NCBI GenBank assembly: GCA_039720395.1
Contig: CM077833.1
Location: 12,399,133 to 12,463,132, forward strand
Length of the DNA stretch: 64,000 bases
Reading direction: 5' to 3'
DNA from: Liquidambar formosana
Lineage: Eukaryota; Streptophyta; Magnoliopsida; Saxifragales; Altingiaceae
Shown here: one piece after another, positions 1 through 12,247 of the stretch
How positions within the stretch are numbered: the stretch's first letter is position 1
Layout: every line of letters starts with the position of its first letter
Notes under the pieces: model-generated
The model's input: the letters and a program-made list of their open reading frames with translations, nothing else
The model's database searches: none
Told to the model about the DNA's origin: nothing
Translations under genes and position numbers: made by a program

Positions 1-838
1 CTTATGCATGGAGCCTTAGAAATTTGATAGCACTGACTATACTATTCCAATGGAGTCTACAAGGGTGTTCATTGGCCCTACTGTTTCATATATGAAGGCA
101 TATGAGTGATCAATAAAGAATCTATCACTTCTAGTAAAAGGGAGAGAATGCCTCACATAGCATTTACTAATATAACTCATGAAATTCCATGGCCATGGTA
201 GGATGACTATGGAAAGGAGTTTTCATAGTGCATCAATGAGTTGATATTTGTAAATGATTATACAAGCATTGAACTAGGGAATTGACAGACTTCTATGTCC
301 TATTAGTTCAATCAGAGACATTGTGTATGATAGAAGGATGTAATTGTAACCTTAACTGTAACTGAAGGGTTCTTTGTATGATTTTATTTCACTTCATTTT
401 AGGACCACACCATGAGCCATGCTAGGTGTTACTCATGGTTAGTAAAGCCCTAATTGATATAAGTAAGTTATAATCAATTAAGGAATTGGAAGGTATTCCA
501 ATTAGACCCTTAATGAAAAGTGTTCCATTGGGCACTCTTTGTGCCATTACCTACTACTAAATGTTGTGAACCCAATGGGTCACACACCAATAAGTGAAGA
601 GGGACTTTAAGTTGTGAGAGAAAGGGCATAAGTGCATTGAGAAAAGTTCTAAAGGGTCATACTTGCATTTGATGTAAAAAGGAGGGGTTAAAGTGCAATT
701 TGAGAAAATTGCAAATCCCACTTAGAGTGGGATTCCCCTAGGGCCAGCCCTTGTTGTGTGTCTATATAAAGCACACTAGCAAGTGCTTTGACACACAATA
801 ATTCACTCCACTCTCTCTCTAGCCCAAGTTTGAGAAAG

Positions 839-878
<40 letters not shown>

Positions 879-1171
879 TCTTCTTCTCCATTCTAGCAAA
901 CCCTAAGGAGAACTAGAAGACAACTTGAAAGACTTTTGCTTGATGTGGATACCATAGAGGCAAGGACATTTGTGCTGCTAGATTTTTGTTCGTTAAAAGA
1001 TCAATCAATCGTCTTAAGGACCTACTGTAAGTTCTAAACCCTCTCTTTGTAATTAGGGTTTTATTGTTTTGTATTATATCACAATCAGATTCATGGTTTT
1101 AAGGAATTGAATGAAATTTTTGTTATTTACTTTCTTCCGCATTCTTGTTTTCTCTGATTCAATTCCCAACA
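1..1171 (+). mobile_element. LTR of a probable Ty1/copia element, cut by the window edge
   Basis: Non-coding, AT-rich sequence with a TATA-like motif (TCTATATAAA, 761-770), a pyrimidine microsatellite downstream of it and a terminus ending in CAATTCCCAACA at 1171, as expected for the right end of a plant copia-type LTR. The left end lies outside the window, so a solo LTR and the 3' LTR of a larger element cannot be told apart. No protein domain is visible. The right end abuts a Stowaway-like terminus, so the LTR probably inserted into that MITE. Confidence 0.5.
841..888. repeat. (CT)n/(TTC)n microsatellite
   Basis: Pure CT dinucleotides followed by TTC triplets, located 70 bp downstream of the TATA-like motif of the LTR, in its presumed transcribed leader. 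Confidence 0.9.
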
Positions 1172-1217
1172 AAAAAAAGTTGCAAAAATAGCCTATCTTC
1201 GTGGGACGGAGGGAGTA
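1172..1217 (-). mobile_element. Stowaway-type MITE terminus (fragment)
   Basis: Ends in GGGACGGAGGGAG followed by TA. Read on the minus strand this is the CTCCCTCCGTCCC terminus with a TA target typical of Stowaway (Tc1/mariner) MITEs. The opposite end is missing because the copia-type LTR abuts at 1171. Confidence 0.6.
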
Positions 1218-1413
1218 ACACATAACACAAATAAATATAACCTATCAATGATCAAGTATACATTTAATCGATGGGCATTCATTCAGATTTCATTTTTTTC
1301 AAAATAAAATCTTACTATATATTTGATTCGTTCTCAGATATCATCTCGCCCCTAAACAAGACCGGGTTAACCTGGCAAGATCTCATCCATATTGAGCAAG
1401 ACTTTGAACCATG
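1218..1413 (-). mobile_element. hAT-type non-autonomous element, fragment (copy 1)
   Basis: The reverse complement begins CATGGTTCAAAGTCTTG and follows the element at 27233-27857 through the shared GGTTAACCCGG block, the GAAAAAAATGAAATC block and GATCATTGATA, with an internal deletion relative to that copy. It is interrupted at 1217 by the Stowaway terminus. Two full-length relatives with perfect 8-bp target duplications occur at 25.8-27.9 kb. Confidence 0.7.
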
Positions 1414-1522
1414 GCTAGTTATGTTTATGACTTGACTTTGAGAATTGAGATACAGGGATGGGATTTATGTTTCTATTATGTGTGGGAGTGGACTATATAT
1501 AATATGAGAAAGTATGAACCTT

Positions 1523-1561
<39 letters not shown>

Positions 1562-2439
1562 GATCTTTGGTCCTTTTAGACAAGCCATAGGGCATAGGTG
1601 CCAGGAAAGAGCTGTTGGCCAGCTACAAAACCAAAAATATAAAATATAAAACAATATAAAAAGGAGAGCTGCTAACCAGCTGCAAATTCAGAAAAAAATA
1701 AATTAAAAAAAAAAATGAGAAGGCTTCACTTGAAGGAGTGAAGGCTTAAGGCAGCCTGAAAACATGGACCAAAAAGTCAAAAAAAGTTAAGTTTTGAAGG
1801 GACAAAACGCTAAAGGCAGCCTACAATCATGGACGAAAAAGTCAAAAAGTTAATTCTAGAAAGGATAAAAAGCTGCTCAAACAGCTGCCTTTTGCAGAGT
1901 TTACTGTTGGGAGAAAAACAAAAAATCGCAAGGATTCTATATATCCTCAATATATCGACAATATGTTGAGAAAACATCGTGGAAACATTGCGATAACATG
2001 GGAGACATCATGGATATATTCGATATACTTGATATTCTCTATATATCGCAAAATATCACGATATTTATTACTTTATACAGTGATATATCGCTGATATCCT
2101 TGATATTTAATACCATGATCTAAGCCAAGATTAGCAATCACGATTACAGCCTAGGGTTCGCAACTACTCTGTGTTCAAACTTCTTAGCTCAACAAATAGT
2201 CAAATATGTTGATCTCGTCTTCGAAACCAATTGAACCTATTGCTGTTCTTGAGTCACATGGGCTAGGCTTACTACAGCAGATCAAGACCTAACGCTGATT
2301 TTTGTCTGTCTTTTTTTTTTCCATTTTTTTTTTTTTTTTTTTTTTTGGTAGTGTAGCCTTCCTGTGTTTGACTGTTTTAGTTGCTACAGTTAAGGTGTCT
2401 AGCTTGACAAGGTGTTTTCACCAGTGCTAGAGTTCTCTT
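1414..2439. other. Unassigned repeat-derived interval
   Basis: No coding sequence seen. It contains a T-homopolymer (about 1530-1560), a block with repeated GCTGC/CAGCTGC motifs (1600-1900), an AT-rich stretch full of degenerate GATATATCG words (about 1925-2110) and a second T-run near 2330. The part from about 2110 to 2440 loosely resembles the untranslated leader of the gypsy elements further right and may be the far side of the site into which the LINE at 2440-6035 inserted; this is inference. Confidence 0.4.
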
Positions 2440-5400
2440 CTTTTTTTCTTTTTTTTAATTTCATTTTTATCAGCAACAAAGATGTAATTTCATTAAAAAA
2501 AATTTAAAAAAAAAAAAATCAAATCAAATCAAATACAAGAGAGGACAAGAAATCCTGCAAAAGGAAAGAAGAAGGAAAGAGTTACACCACAAACAACCAT
2601 TCAATCTAAAGCAATAAGAAACAAAGAATTCCCTGAAAAGACTTTAGAAACAGACACTCAAAATGTAGCTGAAAAGGAAACTCAATCCCACAAACTCCCC
2701 ACATCCTCTGCTTTATCTTTAAAAATCCTTACATTTCTTTCCAACCAAAGGACCCAAACGATAGCAGGAGTAACACAACTCCACAAAATTGAGGCCTTCT
2801 TGGAATCTAATACCTCCAACATCAAAAAGGAGCAGACTAATACAAACCCCAGGCGAAACCCATGATATCCCAAACACCTTGAAAAGCCAAACCCACAAAA
2901 ATCTCCCCACTAAGCAATGCAAAAACTAATCATCCACATTTTCCGCCGCCTCTCTACACAATATACACCATTGAGGAGAAAGGCACTATGAAGGTCTCCT
3001 CTTCTGAAACATATCATTTGCATAAATTTTTCCAAAAGCCAAAAGTCCATGCAAAGACTTGAACCTTACAAGGCACATTAGATTTCCAAACCACCTTGAA
3101 AAAGAGGAAAACAAGGAACAGAAGGATCCTCAAGCAACACTTCCAAGAAATTCTTACAAGAAAAACAACCCAAAGAAAGGAAAAAGAAGAAGCCAATTCC
3201 TCCTATCTTGAACCGCTGACCTCAACATCACACCCTAAAGAATTGAAAGCAAAGAACATAGTTCCAACACTTCCCTATCATTGGACCTACAAAACTGAAA
3301 ATCCCAACTAACTTAAAAAAAGAAGAAACCAATCCCCAAATCAAAACCCCATGAGCAAGAGACAAACTATACAGCCAAGCAAACCAGACATCAAAAAAAA
3401 AATATCCCTCCACCAAACTTCCTCCCAAAACCAAATTCTTTCACCATTGCCCACTACCAACGAAGTAGGAGACAAGAAATGAAACAACCCTTGAGAAATG
3501 AACCTCTAAGGACATCAAGAAGAGACCCTAAATTCAACAACAGAATCCCAACCATCCAACCTAATCCTATTTTTGCTCCTAATAACTGCATGCCATAATG
3601 AATTTCTTTCATTTGGGAATCTCCATAATCATTTACCAGATAATGCCATGTTTCTAGCAATAATATTTCCCACAGCAAGACCTTCCTTAAGTTTGGAGCG
3701 AGCTGTCGCATCCCAACTCACCAAATGATCTCTCTTCCCCTCCCCATACCCTTCCCACAAATTCCTTCATCATCTTCTCAATTCTTCCTGCCATACTAAT
3801 AGCAATTTTCAACAAAGACATGTAATAAATAGGAATGCTAGACAGCACAGACTGAATCAAAATAAGCCTACCTCCCATAGAAAGTAAAGTATTTTCCACC
3901 CATCCAATCTTTCCCCAGACAAGACTCCAAAAAGACTCAGAATTAGGATTCCCCCACCCAAGGGTAACCCTAAATACTTCTAAGGCCAATTTTCCAATGA
4001 ACAACCAAATAGACTCGTCAATCTAATCAACTTATCATATGTGCAATTAATACCCACTAAAGAACACTTATTCATATTCACCTTCAACCCCAATACCAAC
4101 TCAAAAACCTGAAGAATAGACTGAAGATTAAGAAGATTATGCTCATTTCCCAATGCAAACTGAATGTCATCAGCAAATTGTATATTAGGCAGAAACATTC
4201 TCCCTCCCAATAGAAAATCCCTCCAACAAACTATGCCCTATAGCTCTATCCACCAACCTACCCAATATATCAACAACCAATGTGAATAGAAAAGGAGAAA
4301 ACAGATCTCCATGACGAAGATCTCAAGATGCCCTAAATGTATTTTCTAGCTTACCATTAACCACAACTGAAAAATTAAAGCACCCCCTAATCCAATACCT
4401 CCATCTAGGCCCAAATTCTTTATTTTCTAACACAAAATCCAAGAAATACCAACTATCATGATCACATGCCTTTTCAAAAACCTCTTCAAAAAGAAAACCC
4501 TCCTTTCCACAAAACCTATATTCCTCAACCACTTCATTAGCTATTAATGCCAAATCTAAAATCTGACGTCCCTCCACAAAAGCACCCTAAGTGTAAGAAA
4601 TAGTATCACTATGGATGGCAATCAATCTTCTGGATAAAACTTTTGCCAAAACCTTATATAACGATGAAACTAAGATAATGGGTCTAAAATCCTTTCAATT
4701 TATGGAACTCTCTTTTTTAGGAATAAGACAAATAATGTAGCATTGGTACAAGTATTAACAACCCCCTTCTCATAAAATTCAACAAAAACCTTCAAAAAAT
4801 CATCTTTAATGACATCCCAATTAGCCTTGAAAGAGTACATAGAAAATCCATCCGGACCAGGCACCTTATTTTTACAACAATCAAAAATAGCCTCCTTAAT
4901 CTCCACTAAATCAAACGGTCGCTCTAACCTATAAGCACTCTCTACACCAGTAAGACTCCACTCCAACCCCTAAATTCCCAACCTCTCTATGCCTTCCGAA
5001 GAATACAATGAGGAAAAAAATTAAACACTTCCCGAACAATTTGAAACTCCTCATCCACAACTGAACCTGCACCAATATCGAACTTCTTGGCACCTTTTGG
5101 CGCCATGAAACTTCTTCCCTAACAAAACCTCCTAGAATTTATTCATAAGCTCGCACATCTCACTTCTCAAGGATTCATTTAATGAACCACTCATCTTAGC
5201 ATATATAACTCACCAATTCTTTTTTGAATGGAATCCTTGACTACCCTAATATCTCCAAAGACCTCCTTATTCCAACTTTAATTTTCTATTTAACCAAATT
5301 AAGTTTCCTCATAAATTTAAATCCTTCTCAACTCTGAATTTCACTCCTTCCACCAAGATTCAAAATTCTTCTTAAAAAGATGATGCTCCAACTACATATT

Positions 5401-6035
5401 CTCAAATCTAAAAGGTGTAGGACCCCATTTAGAAAAACAACTCTCAATCATTATTGGAAAACAGTTTGACACAATCCTAGGAATAACCTCCCAGCTAACT
5501 TGAAGAGAAAAGGTCCTCACTCCTTAGAGAAAAGAAATCTATCAATTCTAGAGCAAACCACTCTTTCCTGCATATTGGAATGAGTAAATACAGCATTATC
5601 CAAAGGAGGATTACATAAATTACATACCCTAATAAAATTGTCAAATTCCCTCATGCTCCTAGTAATTCTTGAACCATTAAGTTTCTCGAACACCAACCTA
5701 ATAACATTAAAATCCCCACCCAAGCACCAATTTGGCATGCAAAGACCAAACAAAGAAAAAATATCTTCCCACATCTCAAATCTAAGTCTCAGACGATTAG
5801 GACATAAACCCCAGTTAACCACCATTCAAAACCATTTGAACCCCTAGATCCATATTCTTAAAAAGATGAAGTTAACATCCCCACCTAAGCACCAATTCAG
5901 CCTACAAAGACCAAACAAAGAAAAAAGCTCTACCCACATCTCAGATCTAAGTCTCAGACGATTAGGAACATAAACCCGAGTTAACCACCATTCAAAACCA
6001 TTTGAACCTTTAAATCCATCTTTAAAAGATGGGGT
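2440..6035 (-). mobile_element. L1-type LINE, decayed and 5'-truncated
   Basis: Read on the minus strand, the order is: endonuclease fragment (5825-5517, GGDFNVIR motif), reverse transcriptase start (4966-4700, PGPDGFSMYSF), RT catalytic block with FADD (about 4170), thumb (4004-3690), zinc-knuckle-type C-terminal domain (about 3110-3014, WKSNVPCKVQVFAW) and the conserved LINE tail (about 2780, WLERNVRIFKDK). It ends in an A-rich tail at about 2510-2440 on the minus strand. Frameshifts and stops separate all domains, so it cannot encode a working protein. The 5' end of ORF2 and all of ORF1 are missing. Its 3' end (TTGTTGCTGATAAAAAT) is shared with the LINE at 20.9-23.5 kb, so both belong to one family. 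Confidence 0.85.
5703..6033. repeat. Tandem duplication inside the LINE endonuclease region
   Basis: Two head-to-tail copies of about 165 bp (5703-5870 and about 5873-6033). Both contain AGACCAAACAAAGAAAAAA, TCTAAGTCTCAGACGATTAG and CCATTCAAAACCATTTGAAC in the same order, with scattered differences. The second copy forms the 5' limit of the LINE. Confidence 0.85.
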
Positions 6036-6039
6036 TGTC

Positions 6040-6781
6040 TTTCACTGACCAAGATTGGCTCAAAAACTATAAATCTGGTTTGACCATTGTTCTCAAACTC
6101 ATTTTACTCTTTTATTTGGTGGCCTATTTCTAATATGGCTCAAATAGGAAATGGTTGAAGAGGAAGTAGAGGAAGAGGAAATGCTTTAAATTTCAATGAT
6201 GATGCAAATCTACACCCTTATATGGGTAGAAATGATAGCAACCAACAAAATCATCCACAAAGATATGAAATTTGTTAGTTGAAGAGACAACTTGAGACTT
6301 TGACTGGATGTGGTCCAGCGGCTACAACCTCCTCATGACATATTTGAATGCCTCTTATGACATTGAAATCCTAGATTTTCAAGGAAGCCTTGATCCAAAT
6401 GATTTTGTTGCATGGAAAAATTCTCTTGAGAGAGTAATTGTTTATCATGACATATCAGAAGATCGAAAGGTCAAGCTAGAAAAGACTTACCTTAAAGGTA
6501 GCACCTCCAATTGGTGGAAATGTTTGCAAAATTTTCGCCAATGGAGTGGAAAGAAAAGATTCAAAGATGGGACAAAAGGAAGAGAAAACTTCAAAAGAAA
6601 TTTCTGATGGGACAAAATGAAGAGAGAGCTTCAAAAGAAATTTCTGCAAAACTTTAAAAGAAATTCCTGCCCTTCCATTATACAAAATAGTCAATGAACA
6701 TTGCAAGGGGCAAGAAATTCAAGTTTCAGTAGATATTGTGGGCCTTGTGGCAAAGGAGGTAAAGTCTTCCTAGTAAAGGTT
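6040..6781 (+). pseudogene. Leader and gag relic of the outer Ty3/gypsy element
   Basis: Begins with a short leader and an ATG near 6134 followed by Arg/Gly-rich coding sequence, parallel to the gag start of the inserted element at 7835. At 6308-6607 it reads a gag core (DFQGSLDPNDFVAWKN ... STSNWW) matching the inner element's gag block near 8160-8310. In-frame stops break it. It ends at 6781 where the complete gypsy element inserted; the remainder of this outer element resumes at 12609. No 5' LTR is visible because the LINE at 2440-6035 abuts it. Confidence 0.75.
6777..6781. repeat. Target site duplication, left copy (AGGTT)
   Basis: AGGTT immediately precedes the 5' LTR and recurs at 12604-12608 after the 3' LTR. 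This match fixes the LTR start at TGATGTGG. Confidence 0.9.
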
Positions 6782-7135
6782 TGATGTGGATTATTTGCTC
6801 TAATAGCTTGTTAAGACAGGGCTGTCCAGTCTCTCCAGCACTTGATAAACCAGTAGATCTATTTTTCCAGCGTTACCCTTTAGTATATCTATTAGTAAGC
6901 AGGTTATTTGGGGTATATTTCTCAATTGTAGCCTTTTGTTTGTTATAAATAAGCTGATAGGATTCTGTTAGAAGGAGTTTTTCGATATTCAATTACAAAC
7001 AGAATTTGTAGAGCTTAGGGCTCAATTTTCTCTCTCCTGAATAAGATTCAACAGATCTTCCATTTTCTCTCAGTTTCTCTCTCTTTCTTGTGAATTCTCT
7101 TGCAATTTTCCTTGATTGTTGGCTGGAGATCATCA
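6782..7135 (+). repeat. 5' LTR of the gypsy element
   Basis: 354 bp, from TGATGTGG to GGAGATCATCA, with a TATA-like GTTATAAATAAG at about 6942. It aligns over its full length with 12248-12603. By eye the two LTRs differ at roughly one position in seventeen, so the insertion is not recent. Confidence 0.92.
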
Positions 7136-7137
7136 TT

Positions 7138-7149
7138 TGGTATCAGAGC
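7138..7149 (+). other. Primer-binding site, initiator Met-tRNA type
   Basis: TGGTATCAGAGC, two bases after the 5' LTR, is the standard complement to the 3' end of plant initiator Met-tRNA used for minus-strand priming. Confidence 0.95.
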
Positions 7150-7834
7150 TCTGAATCAAGCCTCCCTGTGGTGTGATTTGTGTTCAAATTTCTTCAGCGA
7201 AGCTTCTTTCCATGTCGACGAGGTGTTCTCTTGCTGCAATTTTGATGGAACTTGCTTAGGGTTTCGTCCGAGACTATTAGATACACAGTACTGGAAGCAA
7301 CCGACCCTCATTCTTGTAGCCAAAGCTCCAATCGAGGTTTATTCTTGCTGCGATCATGACAATTGGAGGTTTCAGCAAAGTCTCAGCCCTTGTCAGTTTG
7401 ATCGAAGCCTTTTAGGGCCAGATTCAAGCCATAAATTGGTTCAAATTTTCAGTCGAAGAGCAATCGCAGTACAACAGACCTTCGAATTGACTGCCGTGTT
7501 CGACACAACAGTAATAGTGGTTGAAGAAGACATTGCTGCCGAGTGTAGGGGGTGACTTCCTTCTCTATACTGTTCGTTCCTTGCTGTAGGAAGTAAATTG
7601 CAGCAGATTTGGTGCTGCCACTTCCTCTTTTGGTAACAGTAGTCTCATTCGACAGCTTTTGAAGAGATTTGAAGTGTTAACTCCAGTTGCCTGTTGCTGT
7701 TAACTAAAGTTTAACCAAATTTTTGGTTGGATTCGGACCAGAGCTTGAGTTTTCTTTACTGATCATGACTTCTTAGTCAGTTAGGTGGCTGTAATCACTT
7801 TATTTCAAACTTTGTGATAGCCTTTGTTGCTGTT
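7150..7834 (+). other. Untranslated leader of the gypsy element
   Basis: Between primer site and gag ATG. A 151-codon open frame overlaps it (7100-7555) but begins inside the LTR, spans the primer site and has no gag-like content, so it is treated as leader rather than a gene. Confidence 0.7.
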
Positions 7835-10800
7835 ATGGCACAAAGTGGTTGTGGAAGAAGAGGTAGAGGCAGAGGAAATGCTATGAACATGGAGTTTGGG
7901 GCTGAAAATCACCCACAAGTGGGTAGACGAGATGATCCACCACAAAACCAGCAACAGAGAGATGAGATTGGAGAATTGAGAAGGCAAATCGAGGTCTTGA
8001 CGGAGATGGTTCATCGACTCCAACCTCCTAGTGAGGTGAATTATGAGTCCGAGGACACCAATACTTCTTTTGATAATCCCTTTGGGGTTCACCAAAAAAG
8101 AAGACCTTTTGTGGCAAAGCAAGACTCCAAGTTGGAGTATAATCTGAAAATTGACATTTAGGAGTTTAGAGGAAGCCTTAATCCGGAAGAATTTATTGAT
8201 TGGCTCAATACTATTAAAAGAATTTTTTACTATTATGAAGTGTCAGATAAAAGGAAAGTGAAGTTGGTTTCAATTCGCCTCCAAGGAAGTGCTTCTTCTT
8301 GGTGGGAACAACTACAAATGCATTGTCAACGATGTGGAAGAGGCAAGATTAAAGAGTGGAACAAGATGAAAAAGAAGCTTAAGCATCACTACATTCCCTT
8401 CAATTATATGCAAACTCTTCATAAGAAGTTGCACAATCTTAAGCAAACGGGAAGTATTGATGATTACACTGACGCTTTCTATCAATTAGTAGCAAGGGTT
8501 TATTTGAATGAAAGTGAAGAACGAATGGTGGCAAGGTACCTAAGTGGTCTTAAGACTTCTATCTAAGACGTCCTTCTATTGCATCCTTTATGCACTGGTT
8601 TGGAAGCCTATAACCGAGCTTTGTTGGTGGAGAAACAACAAAACTGAAGTGTTTCTAGATCTGGTCAGCAATTTCAAGGGTCTTCAAGGGCTGGACAGCC
8701 TTACCAAAGCTACCATAGAGGTGGTAATTCATCTCAAGTTGGAAAGGGAAGTCAATGGGGTGATGTGCAGCCTTCCAAGGTTGCTAAAGCTGCTGTTCCA
8801 ACTCAAAATCAGCCTAATACAAGTCGTCAAGGGCCTGGAAATCAGTTCCAAAGTGGAAACTTTAAGTGCTTCAAGTGTGGAGAACCCAGTCACAAGTCTT
8901 CAGATTGTAGAAAGACCATGGGGGAGCGCAATAGAGCACTTTTGATGGAAGAACTTGATGAAAATGTGTGTTTTGATATGCCACCAACTTATGACCAGCC
9001 CTTAAATGAGGAGATTGGTGGAGATTGTCATGAGAAAGAAGGCATGGCACTTGTGTTAAAGAAGACTTTGTTAGTGCCAAAGCAAGAATCCGAGGAAGAT
9101 TGGTTGAGAACCAATATTTTTTACACTACTTGTAGTGTTGATGTAAGGGTTTGTAATATGATCAGTGATGGGGGAAGTTGTGAGAATGTTGTTTCACAAG
9201 AGGTGGTGGACTAATTGAAGCTTCCAACTCAAGAGCATGCTAATCCTTATAAGCTCTCTTGGTGCAAGAAGGGAAATGAAGTGAGGGTGACAAAGCGTTG
9301 TTTGGTTTCTTTTTCCATTTGAAAGAAGTATTTTGATGAAGTGTGGTGTGATGTAGTATCCATGGATGCTTGCCATATTCTTCTTGGGAGACCTTGGCAA
9401 TATGATAGACAAACTATCCATGATGGGAAGAGGAATACATACACTTAATGCAAAGGAGATCAACAATATACGCTGCTGCCCATGAAGGAAAAAGTGCATC
9501 CCAAGCCTCAAACAACTTCTTTACTTACCTACAAAAATTTTATTCAAGAAAGCCTAGAAAGTGGCTATGTGTTTGCTTTAGTTCCACAAGAAAAGGTTGC
9601 TAAAAATGTTGATTCTAGTGCTGTTGGAGAGTTAATGGAGCATTATTCGGATGTGTTTCCTCAAGAGTTGCCTCCCGAGTTGCCTCTAATGCAGGATATC
9701 CAACATTGTATTGATTTGGTGCCCGGTTCAGCACTTCCAAACAAGGCAGCCTATAGAATGACTCCAAAAGAGAAAGAAGAACTATAAAAACAGATTGAGA
9801 AGCTGCTTGATAAAGGCTATATCTGGGCTAATGTTAGTCCATGTGCCGTTCCCGCTCTTTTGACTCCAAAGAAGGATGGTTCTTGGAGTATGTGTGTGGA
9901 TAGTAAAGCTATTAATAAGATTACCATCAAGTACCACTTTCCAATTCCAAGATTGGATGATATGTTGGATTGTTTAGCAGGTGCAAAGGTGTTTTCTAAA
10001 ATTGATCTTAGAAGTGGCTATCACCAAATTCGTACCCGTCCGGGACATGAATGGAAGACTTCTTTCAATACACACAATGGGATCTTTGAATGACTTGTCA
10101 TGCTATTTGGGCTCACGAATGCTCCTATTACCTTCATGCGGCTTATGACCCAAATGTTACAACCACTTTTGGGAGTGTGTGTAGTGGTTTATTTTGATGA
10201 TATTTTGGTTTATAGCCGCTGTTTTGAAAACTATCTGAAACACCTCCAACAAGTGTTTGACATTTTGAGAAGAGAAAAGTTCTATGGCAACTTAAAGAAG
10301 TGTAGTTTTGGGGTTGACAAGGTAGTGTTTTGGGGGTATGTTGTGTCCCCAAATGGAGTGCTTATGGATGAAAGTAAGGTCCAAGCAATTGTGGATTGGC
10401 CTACACCTTCTAGTATGTAAAAAGTGAGGAGTTTTCATGGTCTTGCTACTTTCTATAGAAGGTTTATAAAAAATTTCAGCACCTTAGCCACTCCTCTCAC
10501 CGATTGTCTCAAGAAAAAAGTCTTTGAATGGACGTTGGCAGCCCAAAAGAGTTTCTAACTTTCGAAGAAGAAGTTGACGGAAGCTCCTATTCTAGCATTG
10601 CCTAATTTTGACAAGGTGTTTGAGCTCGATTGTGATGCATCGGGTGTGGGAATTGGAAGAGTCCTTAGCCAAGAAGGGCAACCAATTGCTTCCTTTAGTG
10701 AGAAGTTGAATGGTGCCAAACTCAAGTATTCTACTTATGACTTAGAGTTCTATAACATTGTTCAAGCTATCAAGCATTAGAGTTATTATTTGGCCTACAA

Positions 10801-12218
10801 GGAGTTTATTCTCAACACCAAACATGAAGCTCTTAAGCACATCAACAATCAACCACATCATAATAAGAGGCATGCCAAGTGGGTGAGCTATCTCCAACAA
10901 TTTGATTTCTCTTTGAGACACAAGTTCGGTGTTCTTAATAAAGTAGCCGATGGGTTGAGTAGAAGTGTTAATCTCTTGCTTGAGATGCGAAATATGGTGG
11001 CTGGTTTTGATGAGTTCAAAGCGCATTATGATGAGCATCCTTATTTTGGGAAGATTCACCATGCTTTACAAAGTGGACAGCAGGCTGCCAAGACTGAGTT
11101 TTTGTTAAAAGAGGGGTTCTCTTCAAAGGATTGAGGTTGTGTGTATCTCACTGCTCTCTTAGAGAGAAATTGCTTGTTGAACAACATAATTTGGGTCATT
11201 TTGGTGAGAAAAAAGACTCTAGAATTGCTTCAACAAGACTACTTTTGGCCGGGAATGAATAGAGATGTTATTAGGCATGTTCAAAGGTGCCATGTTTGCC
11301 AAAAGAGTAAGGGGACAGCCACTAATGCAGGGCTGTATTTGCCACTTCATGTACCTACCAGTCCTTGGAAATGCATTAGTATGGATTTTGTGCTTGGTCT
11401 TCCACCAAACCAAAGGAAGAATGATTCGATTATGGTGGTTGTTGATCGATTCTTAAATATGGCACATTTTATTCCATGTCGAAAGGCAATGGATGCACCT
11501 CATGTTGCTAATCTTTTCTTTAAAAAGGTCTACAAGTTGCATGGGATACCTACTTCTATTGTGTCCGACAAAGATGCTAAGTTTCTTGCTCATTTTTGGA
11601 TAACTTTGTGGCAACTTGTGGGAACCGAGTTGAGCTTTAGTACTTCATTTCATCCCCAAACTGATGGGCAAACTGAAGTTGTTAATAGAAGCCTTGGAAA
11701 TTTGTTGAGGTGTTTGAATGGTGAAAATCCTAAAGGATGGGAACACATTCTTCCATTAAATGAATTTGCTTTCAATTCTTCTCCCAATAGGACTATTCAT
11801 ACTTCGCCCTTTGAGGTTGTCTATGGTTCCAAGCCTTATAGTGTCCTTGATTTGGCTCCTCCACCACTTTCCAAGAAGACTAATGCTAAGGCAGAGGAAT
11901 ATGGCAGCTTTTATGAAGGAACTTCACGTTCAAATTCAAGCCAAAATAGAGGAGACTGATGCCAACTATAAAACAGCTGCTGATGTACATAAAAGAGAAC
12001 TTCTTTTCAAGGCCGGAGATCTTGTATGGGTGGTTTTAAGTAAGGAACGACATCCAGCTGGGACTTATATGAAGTTGAATGATCGGAAAGTGGGTCCTTG
12101 CAAGATTTTACGCAAGACTAATGATAATGCTTACCAAGTGGAGTTGCCGCCTAACTTTAATATCTCCAACGTGTTTAATGTGCAGCACTTGAGGCCCTAT
12201 TTTGCAGCTGAATCTTGA
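7835..12218 (+). pseudogene. gag-pol polyprotein of the Ty3/gypsy element (disabled)
   Basis: Originally one frame of about 1,460 codons for structural Gag, protease, RT, RNase H and integrase. The ATG at 7835 is chosen because the outer related element has an equivalent start. Domains: Arg/Gly-rich Gag N-terminus; Gag core to about 8560; zinc knuckle CFKCGEPSHKSSDC (8867-8908); protease with DGG at 9167-9175; RT about 9830-10420 with YFDD at 10190-10201; RNase H about 10619-10890; integrase with D at 11384, D at 11567 and E at 11675 (D,D-35-E). Eleven in-frame stops occur (8159, 8564, 8645, 9212, 9320, 9446, 9785, 10091, 10418, 10556, 10778). Around 11110-11212 the reading shifts frame and returns, and a further frameshift lies at about 11900. 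The catalytic residues of RT and integrase remain, so decay is by chain termination. Confidence 0.93.
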
Positions 12219-12234
12219 GGGCAAGCTTCTTTTC

Positions 12235-12244
12235 AGAGGGGGAG
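12235..12244 (+). other. Polypurine tract
   Basis: AGAGGGGGAG just upstream of the 3' LTR, the expected plus-strand primer. Confidence 0.85.
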
Positions 12245-12247
12245 TCC

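Noticed and set aside
688..891. Minus-strand frame with Arg/Glu repeats
   Set aside because: Translation of a CT microsatellite within an LTR.
7100..7555. 151-codon frame before gag
   Set aside because: Starts inside the LTR and covers the primer site; it is the leader of the retrotransposon.
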